A stretch of 62,524 bases of DNA from the NCBI GenBank assembly GCA_902590365.1, contig CACIWJ010000002.1, forward strand, positions 1 to 62,524, given 5' to 3'. This document shows positions 36,259 to 45,445 of the stretch, one piece after another; the first letter of the stretch is position 1, and every line of letters begins with the position of its first letter. Under the pieces are notes generated by a model. That model did not search any database and was not told the origin of the DNA. It was given only the letters and a program-made list of their open reading frames with translations. The position numbers and the translations under genes were made by a program. Source of the stretch: an uncultured Pelagibacteraceae bacterium. GTDB taxonomy: Bacteria > Pseudomonadota > Alphaproteobacteria > Pelagibacterales > Pelagibacteraceae.

Positions 36259-36730
36259 GTATAATTTTTTTTACTTCAATTATTAATTGTTCATAAACTT
36301 TTAGTTTAAAATCAACAACAGTATCAGCGATTGTTTCTAAGTCGGCCCATCGCCAGTCAAGAAATTCTGGTTTTTTTGTATTAATATTTATTTCACTATC
36401 TTTTCCTGTGAATTTCATTATAAACCATTTTTGTTTTTGGCCTTTATACTTACCTTTCCAAATTATACCCAATAAATTATTTGGTAGATTATAAGAAGTA
36501 AAACCTTCTATTTCTTTAATTAAAGATATACTTTTAATGTTTGTTTCTTCTTCTAATTCTCTTAATGCAGCTTTATAATAATCTTCACCATTTTCCACAC
36601 CACCTTGTGGCATTTGCCAGTAATTTTTTGGGTTATCAATTCTTCGAGCAACAAAAACTTTATTTTGAGAATTTAAAATAATAACACCAACCCCATTTCT
36701 TAAAGGTAGCTTCTCAAAATTTTCTTTCAT
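36251..36730 (-). CDS. rppH: RNA pyrophosphohydrolase (Nudix)
   Basis: 'LPLRNGVGVIILNSQNKVFVARR', 'QMPQGGVENGEDYYKAALRELEEETN' Nudix box. Confidence 0.93.
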   Translation of the reverse strand: MKENFEKLPLRNGVGVIILNSQNKVFVARRIDNPKNYWQMPQGGVENGEDYYKAALRELEEETNIKSISLIKEIEGFTSYNLPNNLLGIIWKGKYKGQKQKWFIMKFTGKDSEININTKKPEFLDWRWADLETIADTVVDFKLKVYEQLIIEVKKIIPN

Positions 36731-36732
36731 TG

Positions 36733-37875
36733 TTACCCATTTAGTAGTTTAATTGCAAAATTAAGCTGGTTATCTTTTTCAGTATTTATTCGAAATTCAT
36801 CATCACTTTCTGCAACTTCTATATCTGGTGTAATTCCAACTTCTGAAATTGATTTTCCAGAAGGTAGATAGTATTTTGAAATTGTTAGTCTTATAGCGCC
36901 ATTATTTTTTAAATGTATTATTGATTGTACAGATCCTTTACCATAGGTATTTTCTCCTAACAGAATAGCTCTTTTGTTATCTTTGAGCGCTCCAGCCACT
37001 ATTTCAGAAGCGGATGCTGATCCATAATTAATTAATACTATTAGGACTTTGCCATTAATTATATCTCCTTTATTTGCAAACCATCTTCTATTTTCTGATT
37101 CTTTTCTTGATTTTGTAGATACTATTTCTCCATTTGTTAAAAAGAAATCTGAAATTTTAATTGCTTGTGATAATAGTCCTCCAGGATTATTTCTCAGATC
37201 CAAAATATATCCTTTAATTTTTTTATCTTTAGTAAACTCATTTACTTTTTTCTTAATTTGGGTACTGCTGTTTTCATTAAAAGCTGTTAATCTTATGTAT
37301 CCAATATTATCATTAATTTTTTTTGATTTAACAGATTGTATTTTTATAATTTCTCTAGTTATTTTAAAAACTATTGCTTTTTTAACTCCTTTTCTTCTAA
37401 CAGTTATTTCAATATCTGAACCAACTGGACCTCTCATAAGATCAACAGCCTCTGTTAAAGTTTTTCCTTGAACTTGATGTTCATTAATTTTTACAATGTA
37501 ATCTCCAGCCTTAACACCAACTTCATCAGCAGGCGATCCATCTATAGGTGAAATTACTTTTACCACACCAGCTTCCATACTAACTTCAATACCCAATCCT
37601 CCAAACTCTCCACTTGTTTCAGTCTGCATATTTTGAAAAGATTCTGGAGACATATAAGCAGAATATGGGTCTAATGATTGTAATACTCCATTAATTGCAG
37701 CATCCATAACTTCGCTTTGATTAATATCCTCAACATACTCCTTATTAATTTTGTCTAATACTTCACTAAACAAATCAATTTTTTTATAAATATCATCATC
37801 GTTTGCAGCGGATACATGTTTAGAAATATTTAATGATAAAATAATTACCAAAAAAGTTGAGAATATATTTTTCAT
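36733..37875 (-). CDS. ctpA: Carboxyl-terminal processing protease (S41, PDZ)
   Basis: Signal peptide; PDZ 'GLGIEVSMEAGVVKVISPIDGSPADEVGVKAGD'; 'NYGSASASEIVAGALKDNKRAILLGENTYGKGSVQ'. Confidence 0.94.
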   Translation of the reverse strand: MKNIFSTFLVIILSLNISKHVSAANDDDIYKKIDLFSEVLDKINKEYVEDINQSEVMDAAINGVLQSLDPYSAYMSPESFQNMQTETSGEFGGLGIEVSMEAGVVKVISPIDGSPADEVGVKAGDYIVKINEHQVQGKTLTEAVDLMRGPVGSDIEITVRRKGVKKAIVFKITREIIKIQSVKSKKINDNIGYIRLTAFNENSSTQIKKKVNEFTKDKKIKGYILDLRNNPGGLLSQAIKISDFFLTNGEIVSTKSRKESENRRWFANKGDIINGKVLIVLINYGSASASEIVAGALKDNKRAILLGENTYGKGSVQSIIHLKNNGAIRLTISKYYLPSGKSISEVGITPDIEVAESDDEFRINTEKDNQLNFAIKLLNG

Positions 37876-38222
37876 ATCAAAATTTTTTCCTTAGGAATCA
37901 GTTCTGACCACATTTTTTCTAGTTCGTAAAACTTTCTTTTTTCAGGATTAAAAATATGAACAATAATATCTATACCATCTATCAATTTCCAATCAATGCT
38001 ATTGGTACCCTCAATTTTACAATTTTTCACACCATTTAATTTTATTTTTTCTAGAACCTGCTCAGATAATGCTTGAATATGTCTAGATGAAGTTCCACTA
38101 GCAACTATCATATAATCAGCAATTGAACTTTTACCTGTCAAATCAATACTCACAATATCAAGTGCTTTGTTCGAATCTAGGGTATTTAGGATTATTGTTT
38201 TTAGGTTAGAAATTTTATCCAT
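37872..38222 (-). CDS. rsfS: Ribosome silencing factor
   Basis: 'IADYMIVASGTSSRHIQALSEQVLEKI', 'WKLIDGIDIIVHIFNPEKRKFYELEKMW'. Confidence 0.94.
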   Translation of the reverse strand: MDKISNLKTIILNTLDSNKALDIVSIDLTGKSSIADYMIVASGTSSRHIQALSEQVLEKIKLNGVKNCKIEGTNSIDWKLIDGIDIIVHIFNPEKRKFYELEKMWSELIPKEKILI

Positions 38223-38239
38223 TAATTAATTTTAGATTA

Positions 38240-38767
38240 TCAAATTTTCCTTAATTGAGAAGATGAAATATTAACTTTTTTAAAGTTAATAAATTGCAAC
38301 CTTTTTTTATTTAATTTTTTAAAAGAAATAGATTTTAAAGATTTAGACTTATAATTTAATCTATCAAATACTAAGATTTTAGAAATTTCAGCAATTTTAT
38401 TCCAATTTTTCCATTTATGGAAATTAATTAAATTGTCAGCTCCCATTATAAAAAAAAATTCAGTTTTTTTATAACGATTTTTTAAAAATTTCATTAAATC
38501 AATAGTTTTGTTCGATTTGATTTTATCTTCAAAAAAATAAATTTTTATAAATTTATTATTAATATTTATTTTTTTTGCATGATTAATTCTTTTTTTTAAA
38601 CTAAAAAAACTTTTTTTTTTAAAAGGATTTTTTTTTGTGATTATCCAAAAAATTTCGTTTAAGTTAAATTTTTTTTTGGCTTCTTTAGAAATTTTTATAT
38701 GACCCATATGAGCAGGATCAAAAGTTCCTCCTAATATTCCAATTTTATTTTTTTCAATTTTTTTCAA
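38240..38767 (-). CDS. nadD: Nicotinate-nucleotide adenylyltransferase
   Basis: 'IGILGGTFDPAHMGHIKISKEA', 'FFIMGADNLINFHKWKNW', 'ISSSQLRK'. Confidence 0.93.
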   Translation of the reverse strand: MKKIEKNKIGILGGTFDPAHMGHIKISKEAKKKFNLNEIFWIITKKNPFKKKSFFSLKKRINHAKKININNKFIKIYFFEDKIKSNKTIDLMKFLKNRYKKTEFFFIMGADNLINFHKWKNWNKIAEISKILVFDRLNYKSKSLKSISFKKLNKKRLQFINFKKVNISSSQLRKI

Positions 38768-38768
38768 T

Positions 38769-40019
38769 TTATTTTCTTATTTGGCCCGTTCCTACTATTT
38801 TATATTTATACGATACAAGTTGATTTAATCCTACGGGGCCTCTTGGTGGCAATTTATTAGTAGAAATTCCTACTTCACCACCAAATCCAAGCTCTCCCCC
38901 ATCTGCAAACTGTGTTGATGCATTATGAACTGCTATAGAACTTTTTACATCATTTAGAAATATTTTTGCATTATTCTTATTTTTAGTAATTATTGCATCC
39001 GTATGCATGGTTCCATATTCATTAATATGATTTATAGCTTCTTGAATATTGTTAACTGTTTTTATAGATACTTTTGAAGAAAGATATTCTGTCGACCAAT
39101 CTTTTTTAGAAGCTAATTTTGATTTTCCCTTATATATTTTTCTTATATTTCTATCTGCAAAAACTTGACAGTTATTAATTTCTAAAGATTTTATTATTGG
39201 TTTAGCAAATTTTTTAATAATTTTTTTATGCAACAAAATTGTTTCGGTTGCTCCACATATAGCCGTATTGCGTAATTTTGCATTTATTAAAACTTTTACA
39301 GCCATGTTCAAATTTGCATCTTTATCTACATAAGTATGACAAATTCCTTCCAAATGTCCGATAACAGGCACATTTGAAAGCTTTTGTACTTTTTTGACTA
39401 AATTTTTTCCACCTCTAGGTATAATTATATCGATATAGTTTTTCATTTTAGAAAGCATAAAATCAACAGCTTTTCTGTTTTTTGTATCAATAAATTGTAC
39501 ATAATTTTCATCTACTTTATTTTTTTTAAGAGATTTTCTGAACAAATTTACTAATATTTTATTTGTAAAATAAGATTCTGACCCGCCTCTTAAAATAACA
39601 CAATTACCAGATTTAAAACAAAGGCTGGACACATCAGAGGTAACATTGGGTCTACTTTCATAAATAACTCCAATTATACCAATTGGTATTGTAACTTTTT
39701 TTATTTTTAAACCATTAGGTCTGACCCATTTGCTTAAAGAAATATTTGTAGGATCTTTAAATTTTGAAATGGTTTTAATTGAATTTATCATTTGATCAAT
39801 TTTTTTTGAATCTAGCATTAATCTACTAATTAAATTTTCTTTTATTTTTTTTTTAGAAGCATTTTTAATGTCCTTTTTATTTTGAAGAATAATTAATTTT
39901 CTTTTTTTATTAATTAGAGAAGCAAAATTATCTAATACTTTGTTTTTAGTTTTTGTATTGATTTTATCTAAAAAGGCTTTTTTAGATTTTTTTCCTAATA
40001 AATTTAAATATTGTTTCAT
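38769..40019 (-). CDS. proA: Gamma-glutamyl phosphate reductase
   Basis: 'IPIGIIGVIYESRPNVTSDVSSLCFKSGNCVILRGG', 'LGFGGEVGISTNKLPPRGPVGLNQLVSYKYKIVG'. Confidence 0.96.
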   Translation of the reverse strand: MKQYLNLLGKKSKKAFLDKINTKTKNKVLDNFASLINKKRKLIILQNKKDIKNASKKKIKENLISRLMLDSKKIDQMINSIKTISKFKDPTNISLSKWVRPNGLKIKKVTIPIGIIGVIYESRPNVTSDVSSLCFKSGNCVILRGGSESYFTNKILVNLFRKSLKKNKVDENYVQFIDTKNRKAVDFMLSKMKNYIDIIIPRGGKNLVKKVQKLSNVPVIGHLEGICHTYVDKDANLNMAVKVLINAKLRNTAICGATETILLHKKIIKKFAKPIIKSLEINNCQVFADRNIRKIYKGKSKLASKKDWSTEYLSSKVSIKTVNNIQEAINHINEYGTMHTDAIITKNKNNAKIFLNDVKSSIAVHNASTQFADGGELGFGGEVGISTNKLPPRGPVGLNQLVSYKYKIVGTGQIRK

Positions 40020-41125
40020 TAAACCTCAACCATATCATCTTTATGAACAACTTCCGATTTTGTTATATATCCAAGTAATTCTCCAATTTTATTTGAATGT
40101 TGCCCTTTAATCTTTGAAATTTCATCGGCCGTAAAGGAACTCAACCCTCTTGCATATTCTTTCATATTTTTATCTAATATTTTTATATGGTCACCTTTAT
40201 TAAATTTTCCATTAACTTTTTTTATTCCTGCTGCTAATAAACTTTTACCTTGTCTAAGTGCTCCTATAGCACCATCATCAATAATTAACTCACCTTTTGG
40301 AGAAATAGAACTAATAATCCATTTTTTTCTGGCATCTAGTTTTGAAACTTTTGTTAAAAACCAAGTACAATTATTTTTTTTTAATATTTGTTTTATAGGC
40401 CTTAAAGATAAACCGTTAGCAATAGCCATTTTACAACCTGACAGCTGGCAAACTTTTGCAGCATCTATTTTAGTTTTCATACCACCTGTGCCATAAGCAC
40501 TAATACTTTTACTCGCAACTTTTTCAATTTCGGTATTTATATTTTTAATTTCTTTTATTAATAATGCATCTTTATAGATTTTAGGATTTTTTGTATAAAG
40601 TCCATCAACATCAGAGAGTAATATAAGACAATCTGCACCAGAAATTTGAGCAACTCTTGATGCCAGTCGATCATTATCACCATATTTTATTTCAGAAGTC
40701 GCAATGCTATCATTTTCATTTACTATTGGAACAAAACCTAAATCAAATAAGTTATTGATTGTTCTTTTTGCATTAATTGCTCTTCTTCTTTGTTCCGTAT
40801 CTTCTAAAGTAAGTAATATTTGTGAAAGATTTATTTTTTTACTATTAAAAGTTTTTTTAAATAAATTCATCAATTCTATTTGACCTATAGATGCTACAGC
40901 TTGACTTTTATCGAGTTTCAGATTTTTTTTGTTTAGATTTAACTTTTTACATCCAAGTGCAATAGCGCCAGAGCTTACAATAATTATTTTTTTATTTTGA
41001 TTAATAAGATCTTTAATATCTTTAGCGAATTCAAATAGCCATTTTTGTCTTACTTTCATTTTGTTATCAATTAAAAGTGAAGATCCAATTTTTATAACTA
41101 TAATTTTGGAGTTTTTAAGATACAT
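40019..41125 (-). CDS. proB: Glutamate 5-kinase with PUA domain
   Basis: 'IVIKIGSSLLID', 'PIVNENDSIATSEIKYGDNDRLASRVAQ', 'GTGGMKTKIDAAKVCQLSGC'. Confidence 0.96.
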   Translation of the reverse strand: MYLKNSKIIVIKIGSSLLIDNKMKVRQKWLFEFAKDIKDLINQNKKIIIVSSGAIALGCKKLNLNKKNLKLDKSQAVASIGQIELMNLFKKTFNSKKINLSQILLTLEDTEQRRRAINAKRTINNLFDLGFVPIVNENDSIATSEIKYGDNDRLASRVAQISGADCLILLSDVDGLYTKNPKIYKDALLIKEIKNINTEIEKVASKSISAYGTGGMKTKIDAAKVCQLSGCKMAIANGLSLRPIKQILKKNNCTWFLTKVSKLDARKKWIISSISPKGELIIDDGAIGALRQGKSLLAAGIKKVNGKFNKGDHIKILDKNMKEYARGLSSFTADEISKIKGQHSNKIGELLGYITKSEVVHKDDMVEV

Positions 41126-42098
41126 AATTAATTAATTTTGATTTTATTTTTGAAACAGAAGATTTGTTTAAAGTGGATAGAGTTAAAACCTTTTTTTTTA
41201 TTTTGTTTTCAAATTTTTTAATTTTTTCATTTAATATTTTTTTATCAATTAAGTCGATTTTATTAAACACTATAAGTTCATTTTTTTTAACTAATTCTTT
41301 ACTATATTTTTTTAGTTCGTTTCTTATTTGTTTGTATATATTTATTAAATTATCTTCATTTACATCTATTAAATGCAATAAAGTTTTACACCTTTCTATA
41401 TGTTTTAAAAATTTAATTCCAAGGCCGCTTCCAGAATGAGCTCCTTCAATTAATCCTGGTATGTCTGCTAAAGTAATTTCTTTATCGTCATACAAAGCCA
41501 CTCCTAAATTGGGATTTATAGTTGTAAACTTATAATTTGCAATTTTTGGTGTTGCGCTTGTTATTGATGCTAACAAACTTGATTTTCCAGCATTTGGCTG
41601 ACCTATAATTCCAATGTCTGCGATTGTTTTTAATTGTAGCCAAATCCAAAACTCTTCTCCCTTTATTCCTTTTGTGAACTTTTTGGGTGCTCTATTCGTT
41701 GAAGATTTAAATCTTGTATTTCCTAAACCGCCTTTTCCTCCAGTTGCAGCGACAAATTCTTCATTTTCTTCTTTAAAATCAAAAATTAATGTTTTGTTAT
41801 CTTCTTCAAAAACTTGTGTACCTATTGGAACTTTTAAATATAAACTGCCTCCACCTCTTCCAGTTTTATTTTTACCTTTACCGTCATCGCCTTTTTTTGC
41901 TTTAAAATGTTGTTGATATCTATAATCTATTAAAGTATTTAAATTTCTTTCTGATCTAAGAATTATTGAACCACCTCTTCCACCATCTCCTCCATCAGGA
42001 CCTCCAAATTCAATAAACTTTTCTCTTCTAAAACTTGGAGAGCCAGAACCACCATCACCAGCTTTAATAAATATTTTTACTTGATCTAAAAATTTCAT
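41115..42098 (-). CDS. obgE: GTPase ObgE/CgtA
   Basis: 'MKFLDQVKIFIKAGDGGSGSPSFRREKFIEFGGPDGGDGGRGG', 'GQPNAGKSSLLASIT', 'DIPGLIEGAHSGSGLG'. Confidence 0.97.
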   Translation of the reverse strand: MKFLDQVKIFIKAGDGGSGSPSFRREKFIEFGGPDGGDGGRGGSIILRSERNLNTLIDYRYQQHFKAKKGDDGKGKNKTGRGGGSLYLKVPIGTQVFEEDNKTLIFDFKEENEEFVAATGGKGGLGNTRFKSSTNRAPKKFTKGIKGEEFWIWLQLKTIADIGIIGQPNAGKSSLLASITSATPKIANYKFTTINPNLGVALYDDKEITLADIPGLIEGAHSGSGLGIKFLKHIERCKTLLHLIDVNEDNLINIYKQIRNELKKYSKELVKKNELIVFNKIDLIDKKILNEKIKKFENKIKKKVLTLSTLNKSSVSKIKSKLINYVS

Positions 42099-42099
42099 A

Positions 42100-42125
42100 A
42101 TACAACAATTTTTTTTATGTTGTAT
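42100..42125 (-). promoter_or_regulatory. 8-bp hairpin between rpmA and obgE, adjacent to obgE start codon
   Basis: ATACAACA (42100-42107) / TGTTGTAT (42118-42125), 10-nt A/T loop; stem ends next to the obgE ATG (42098). Confidence 0.6.
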
Positions 42126-42128
42126 ATA

Positions 42129-42383
42129 TTAATTGGGTTTTACAGAAACAAATGTTCTATCAGACTTTGTTTTTTTAAACTCAACAGTCCCTTCAATTTT
42201 TGAAAAAATTGAATGATCTTTACCCATACCAACATGTTCGCCAGGAAAGATTTTTGTTCCTCTTTGTCTTACTATTATATTTCCAGGGATTACTTTTTGG
42301 CCGCCGTATTTTTTTACACCAAGTCTTCGACCGGCACTGTCTCTTCCATTTCTCGATGATCCACCTGCTTTTTTTGTTGCCAT
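42129..42383 (-). CDS. rpmA: 50S ribosomal protein bL27
   Basis: '[29 protein letters not shown]'. Confidence 0.98.
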   Translation of the reverse strand: MATKKAGGSSRNGRDSAGRRLGVKKYGGQKVIPGNIIVRQRGTKIFPGEHVGMGKDHSIFSKIEGTVEFKKTKSDRTFVSVKPN

Positions 42384-42395
42384 AACTTACCTAGT

Positions 42396-42797
42396 TTATT
42401 TAGATTTTAATTCCTCTTTTTTTTCAACTGATTTTGTTACTTTAGGAGCCTTTGACGCTTCTGATAATATTTTTCCATCTTTAGAGAATATTTTATTAAT
42501 TTTTATTAATGAAAAATCCTGTCTATGACCATTTTTTCTTCTAGAATTTTTTCTTCTTCTTTTTTTAAAAATTAAAATTGTTCTATTTTTTCCATTTTTA
42601 ACTAAGTTTGCTTCAACTTTTGCACCATCAATTTTTGGAGCGCCTATTTCAGCTGTTTTATCATCTCCGTAAGCTAAAACTTCTTTAAATTCAATTTTTG
42701 AATTAACTTTTAAATTATCTAATTTTTCAATTTTCAGTATTTCTCCAGCTTTAACTTTGTACTGTTTTCCACCTGTTTGTATTACTGCAAATGACAT
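42396..42797 (-). CDS. rplU: 50S ribosomal protein bL21
   Basis: 'MSFAVIQTGGKQYKVKAGEILKIEKL', 'RRRKNSRRKNGHRQ'. Confidence 0.97.
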   Translation of the reverse strand: MSFAVIQTGGKQYKVKAGEILKIEKLDNLKVNSKIEFKEVLAYGDDKTAEIGAPKIDGAKVEANLVKNGKNRTILIFKKRRRKNSRRKNGHRQDFSLIKINKIFSKDGKILSEASKAPKVTKSVEKKEELKSK

Positions 42798-42824
42798 TGT
42801 AAATCCTTATTTTTTATAAGCTGA

Positions 42825-42852
42825 AATATAGTTCCAGTCTTACTATAGTCAA
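42825..42852 (-). promoter_or_regulatory. Predicted sigma70-type promoter for rplU-rpmA-obgE
   Basis: Minus strand TTGACT (42852-42847), 16-nt spacer, TATATT (42830-42825); rplU start at 42797 with SD aagga. Confidence 0.7.
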
Positions 42853-42862
42853 GTTGAATAAG

Positions 42863-43582
42863 TTAGAAATTATCCTTTAAATCTCTTAATTTTGAAAAGT
42901 CTTTTAAATTTTTGGCTCTTAAAAAAATGTTGTACGTTAATTCTTCTTTTAGAGTAGATGGTATTGTAGGTAAATTTTTTTCTACTTTACGTTTTATTTC
43001 AATAATTTTTTTTTTTAAATTTTTATTATTTTTATCATATTTGGAACAAAATAATGAATTTTGAAGAGTATACTCATGTCCACAATAAATTTTAGTATCA
43101 GGTGGTAGTTTTTTTAATTTATTTAAAGAGTTATACATCTGTTCATAAGTTCCCTCAAAAATTCTTCCACAACCTAATGAAAAAAGAGTATCTCCAGTAA
43201 ATGCAATTTTTTCTTTAATAAAATAAAAACAAATATGGCCAGAGGTGTGACCAGGTATATGAATTATTTTTGCTTCAAAATTTTCACTTTTCCAAATTTC
43301 GTTGTTTTCTAATAATATATCTATGTTAGGGATTCTTTGTTTGTCATTTTTAAAACCAACAATTTTAATTTTATATTTTTTTTTTAAATCATTATTTCCT
43401 CCAACATGATCATAATGATGGTGTGTATTTAATACGAATTTTAGTTTAATATTTTTGCTTTCTACAAAATTAATTATCGGTTCTGCTTCGCTTGGATCTA
43501 CAACACATGCATGATTATATTTTTCATCTATAATTACATATGAGTAATTATCTTTAAGACATTTAATTATTTCTACTTTCAT
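42863..43582 (-). CDS. gloB: Hydroxyacylglutathione hydrolase (glyoxalase II)
   Basis: 'VLNTHHHYDHVGGN', 'IHIPGHTSGHICFY', 'FTGDTLFSLGCGRIFEG', 'YCGHEYT'. Confidence 0.94.
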   Translation of the reverse strand: MKVEIIKCLKDNYSYVIIDEKYNHACVVDPSEAEPIINFVESKNIKLKFVLNTHHHYDHVGGNNDLKKKYKIKIVGFKNDKQRIPNIDILLENNEIWKSENFEAKIIHIPGHTSGHICFYFIKEKIAFTGDTLFSLGCGRIFEGTYEQMYNSLNKLKKLPPDTKIYCGHEYTLQNSLFCSKYDKNNKNLKKKIIEIKRKVEKNLPTIPSTLKEELTYNIFLRAKNLKDFSKLRDLKDNF

Positions 43583-43583
43583 A

Positions 43584-44138
43584 TTATTTTTCTATTAGAA
43601 AAATTCCAAGTTCAGAAAAAATATTTTGAAAATTTAGGTTTGAACTATTTATTTTTATCTTTTTTTTATTACAATAATTTTTAAAATCTTTAATTGTGCA
43701 CATATGAAGATTAGGAGTGTTATACCATTCATTAGGCAAATTGCTTGTAACTGGCATAGTACCTTTGAGTAATAGATGCATTCTAACTTTCCAGTATCCA
43801 AAATTTGGAATTGTAACAATTGCTTTTTTGCCGATTCTTAGCAATTCGTTTATTACATTTTCTGGATCTAAAAATGCCTGTAGTGTTTGACTCAAAATTA
43901 CGTAGTCAAACGACGATATAGGAAATTGTTTTAAGTCCTTTTCAGCATCTCCTTCAATTACTGTTAGTCCTTTTTCAATACATTTTTGAACATTATTTTT
44001 TGATATTTCTAAACCTCTAATATCTTTAGTAATATTTTCATAAATATATTTCATTAGTTGACCATCTCCACAACCTACGTCTAAAACTTTTGAATTTTTT
44101 TTAATTAGCTTGGCTATTATATTAAATTCTTTTTTCAT
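43584..44138 (-). CDS. metW: Methionine biosynthesis protein MetW
   Basis: SAM-methyltransferase fold 'VLDVGCGDGQLMKYI', 'VTIPNFGYWKVRMHLLLKGTMPVTSNLPNEWYNTPNLHMCT'; overlaps metX. Confidence 0.94.
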   Translation of the reverse strand: MKKEFNIIAKLIKKNSKVLDVGCGDGQLMKYIYENITKDIRGLEISKNNVQKCIEKGLTVIEGDAEKDLKQFPISSFDYVILSQTLQAFLDPENVINELLRIGKKAIVTIPNFGYWKVRMHLLLKGTMPVTSNLPNEWYNTPNLHMCTIKDFKNYCNKKKIKINSSNLNFQNIFSELGIFLIEK

Positions 44139-45256
44139 ATTTTTTTATTATAAGAAGTATTTAAAAAATTTTTTATAGCATTTAAAAAATCAGGAACATC
44201 TAGTAAAAATGAATCATGACCTTTATCTGATGTTATTTCTGCAAAACCTACATCTTTTCCAATAGCATTTAATGCAATTACTATGTCACGATTTTCAGAT
44301 GTTGGGTATAGCCAATCAGAAGTAAAAGAAATTATAAAAAATTTTGTTTCACTTTTTTCAAATGCTTTTGAAAGGTTACCATTGAACTGTTTTGTTAGAT
44401 CGAAATAATCCATCGCCCTTGTTATATATAAATAGCTATTTGCGTCAAATCGATCTACAAATACTGATCCTTGATATCTAAGATAACTCTCAATTTGGAA
44501 ATCAGCGTCAAAACTAAATTTTAGATCATCTCTTTCTTGAAGTTTTCTTCCAAATTTTTCTTGTAAACCTTTTTTAGATAAATATGTAATATGAGCAGCC
44601 ATTCTTGCAACTGCTAAACCTTTATCAGGTAATTTTTTATTTTCTTCATAAAACCCATTTGACCAATTGTGATCTGCCATTATTGATTGTCTTCCAAGTT
44701 CATTTAAAGCAATATTTTGCGCCGAGTGACTAGCTGTACAAGCTATTGGAATGGCAGTTCTTGATTTATTTGGAAAATTAGAAACGAATTGTAGTACTTG
44801 CATACCTCCCATTGAACCACCAACTACTGAAAATAATTTGTCAATTTTAAAGAATTCTAATAGATGATACTGGGCATTAACCATATCGTTAATAGTGATA
44901 ACCGGAAAATTAGTTCCAAATGGTTTACTGTTTTCCGGATTGATATTGCTAGGACCATAAGATCCCATACATCCACCAATTACATTTGCACAAATTACAA
45001 AATATTTGTTTGTATCGATAGCTTTTCCGGGACCCAAAGCGTTGCTCCACCAGCCTTCTTTTTTAGTTATGGGATTTATCTCAGCCGCAAATTGATCCCC
45101 AGTTAGTGCATGAAATGCTAAAATAGCATTGTCCCTTTTTTCGTTGAGTTGACCATATGTTTCATAAGCCAATGGAAAATTAACAATAGTTTTTCCACAA
45201 TCTAACTTTAATGGTTTATCAATAATTAAATTTTTTACCTTTTCAGTTTTGTTCAT
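44135..45256 (-). CDS. metX: Homoserine O-acetyltransferase
   Basis: 'LAYETYGQLNEKRDNAILAFHALTGD', 'VVGGSMGGMQVLQF', 'SDKGHDSFLLD'. Confidence 0.96.
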   Translation of the reverse strand: MNKTEKVKNLIIDKPLKLDCGKTIVNFPLAYETYGQLNEKRDNAILAFHALTGDQFAAEINPITKKEGWWSNALGPGKAIDTNKYFVICANVIGGCMGSYGPSNINPENSKPFGTNFPVITINDMVNAQYHLLEFFKIDKLFSVVGGSMGGMQVLQFVSNFPNKSRTAIPIACTASHSAQNIALNELGRQSIMADHNWSNGFYEENKKLPDKGLAVARMAAHITYLSKKGLQEKFGRKLQERDDLKFSFDADFQIESYLRYQGSVFVDRFDANSYLYITRAMDYFDLTKQFNGNLSKAFEKSETKFFIISFTSDWLYPTSENRDIVIALNAIGKDVGFAEITSDKGHDSFLLDVPDFLNAIKNFLNTSYNKKI

Positions 45257-45287
45257 TTTTCTTTCATTTTGAATTGTGAGGTAAAAA

Positions 45288-45340
45288 AACTTATTTAGCG
45301 GTTTTTTTAAAGCGCTCGCAATTCAGTTAAATCAGCGCTC
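45288..45340 (-). ncRNA. SAM-II riboswitch upstream of metX
   Basis: Minus strand GAGCGCTGATTTAACTGAATTGCGAGCGCTTTAAAAAAACCGCTAAATAAG contains the SAM-II landmarks GCGCUGAUUUAAC...UUGCnAGCGC...UAAA...GCUAAA; precedes metX. Confidence 0.93.
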
Positions 45341-45344
45341 TTTT

Positions 45345-45373
45345 TATGTACTAAATCATTTTTAAAATGTCAA
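45345..45373 (-). promoter_or_regulatory. Predicted promoter for the SAM-II/metX-metW-gloB transcript
   Basis: Minus strand perfect -35 TTGACA (45373-45368), 17-nt spacer, weak -10 TACATA (45350-45345), placing the TSS near the riboswitch 5' end. Confidence 0.55.
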
Positions 45374-45445
45374 ATTTAAAAAAATCACGTTAATTTTGCT
45401 ATTAAAGTTTATTAATTTATTTATAAAGATTAAATAAATACCAAA

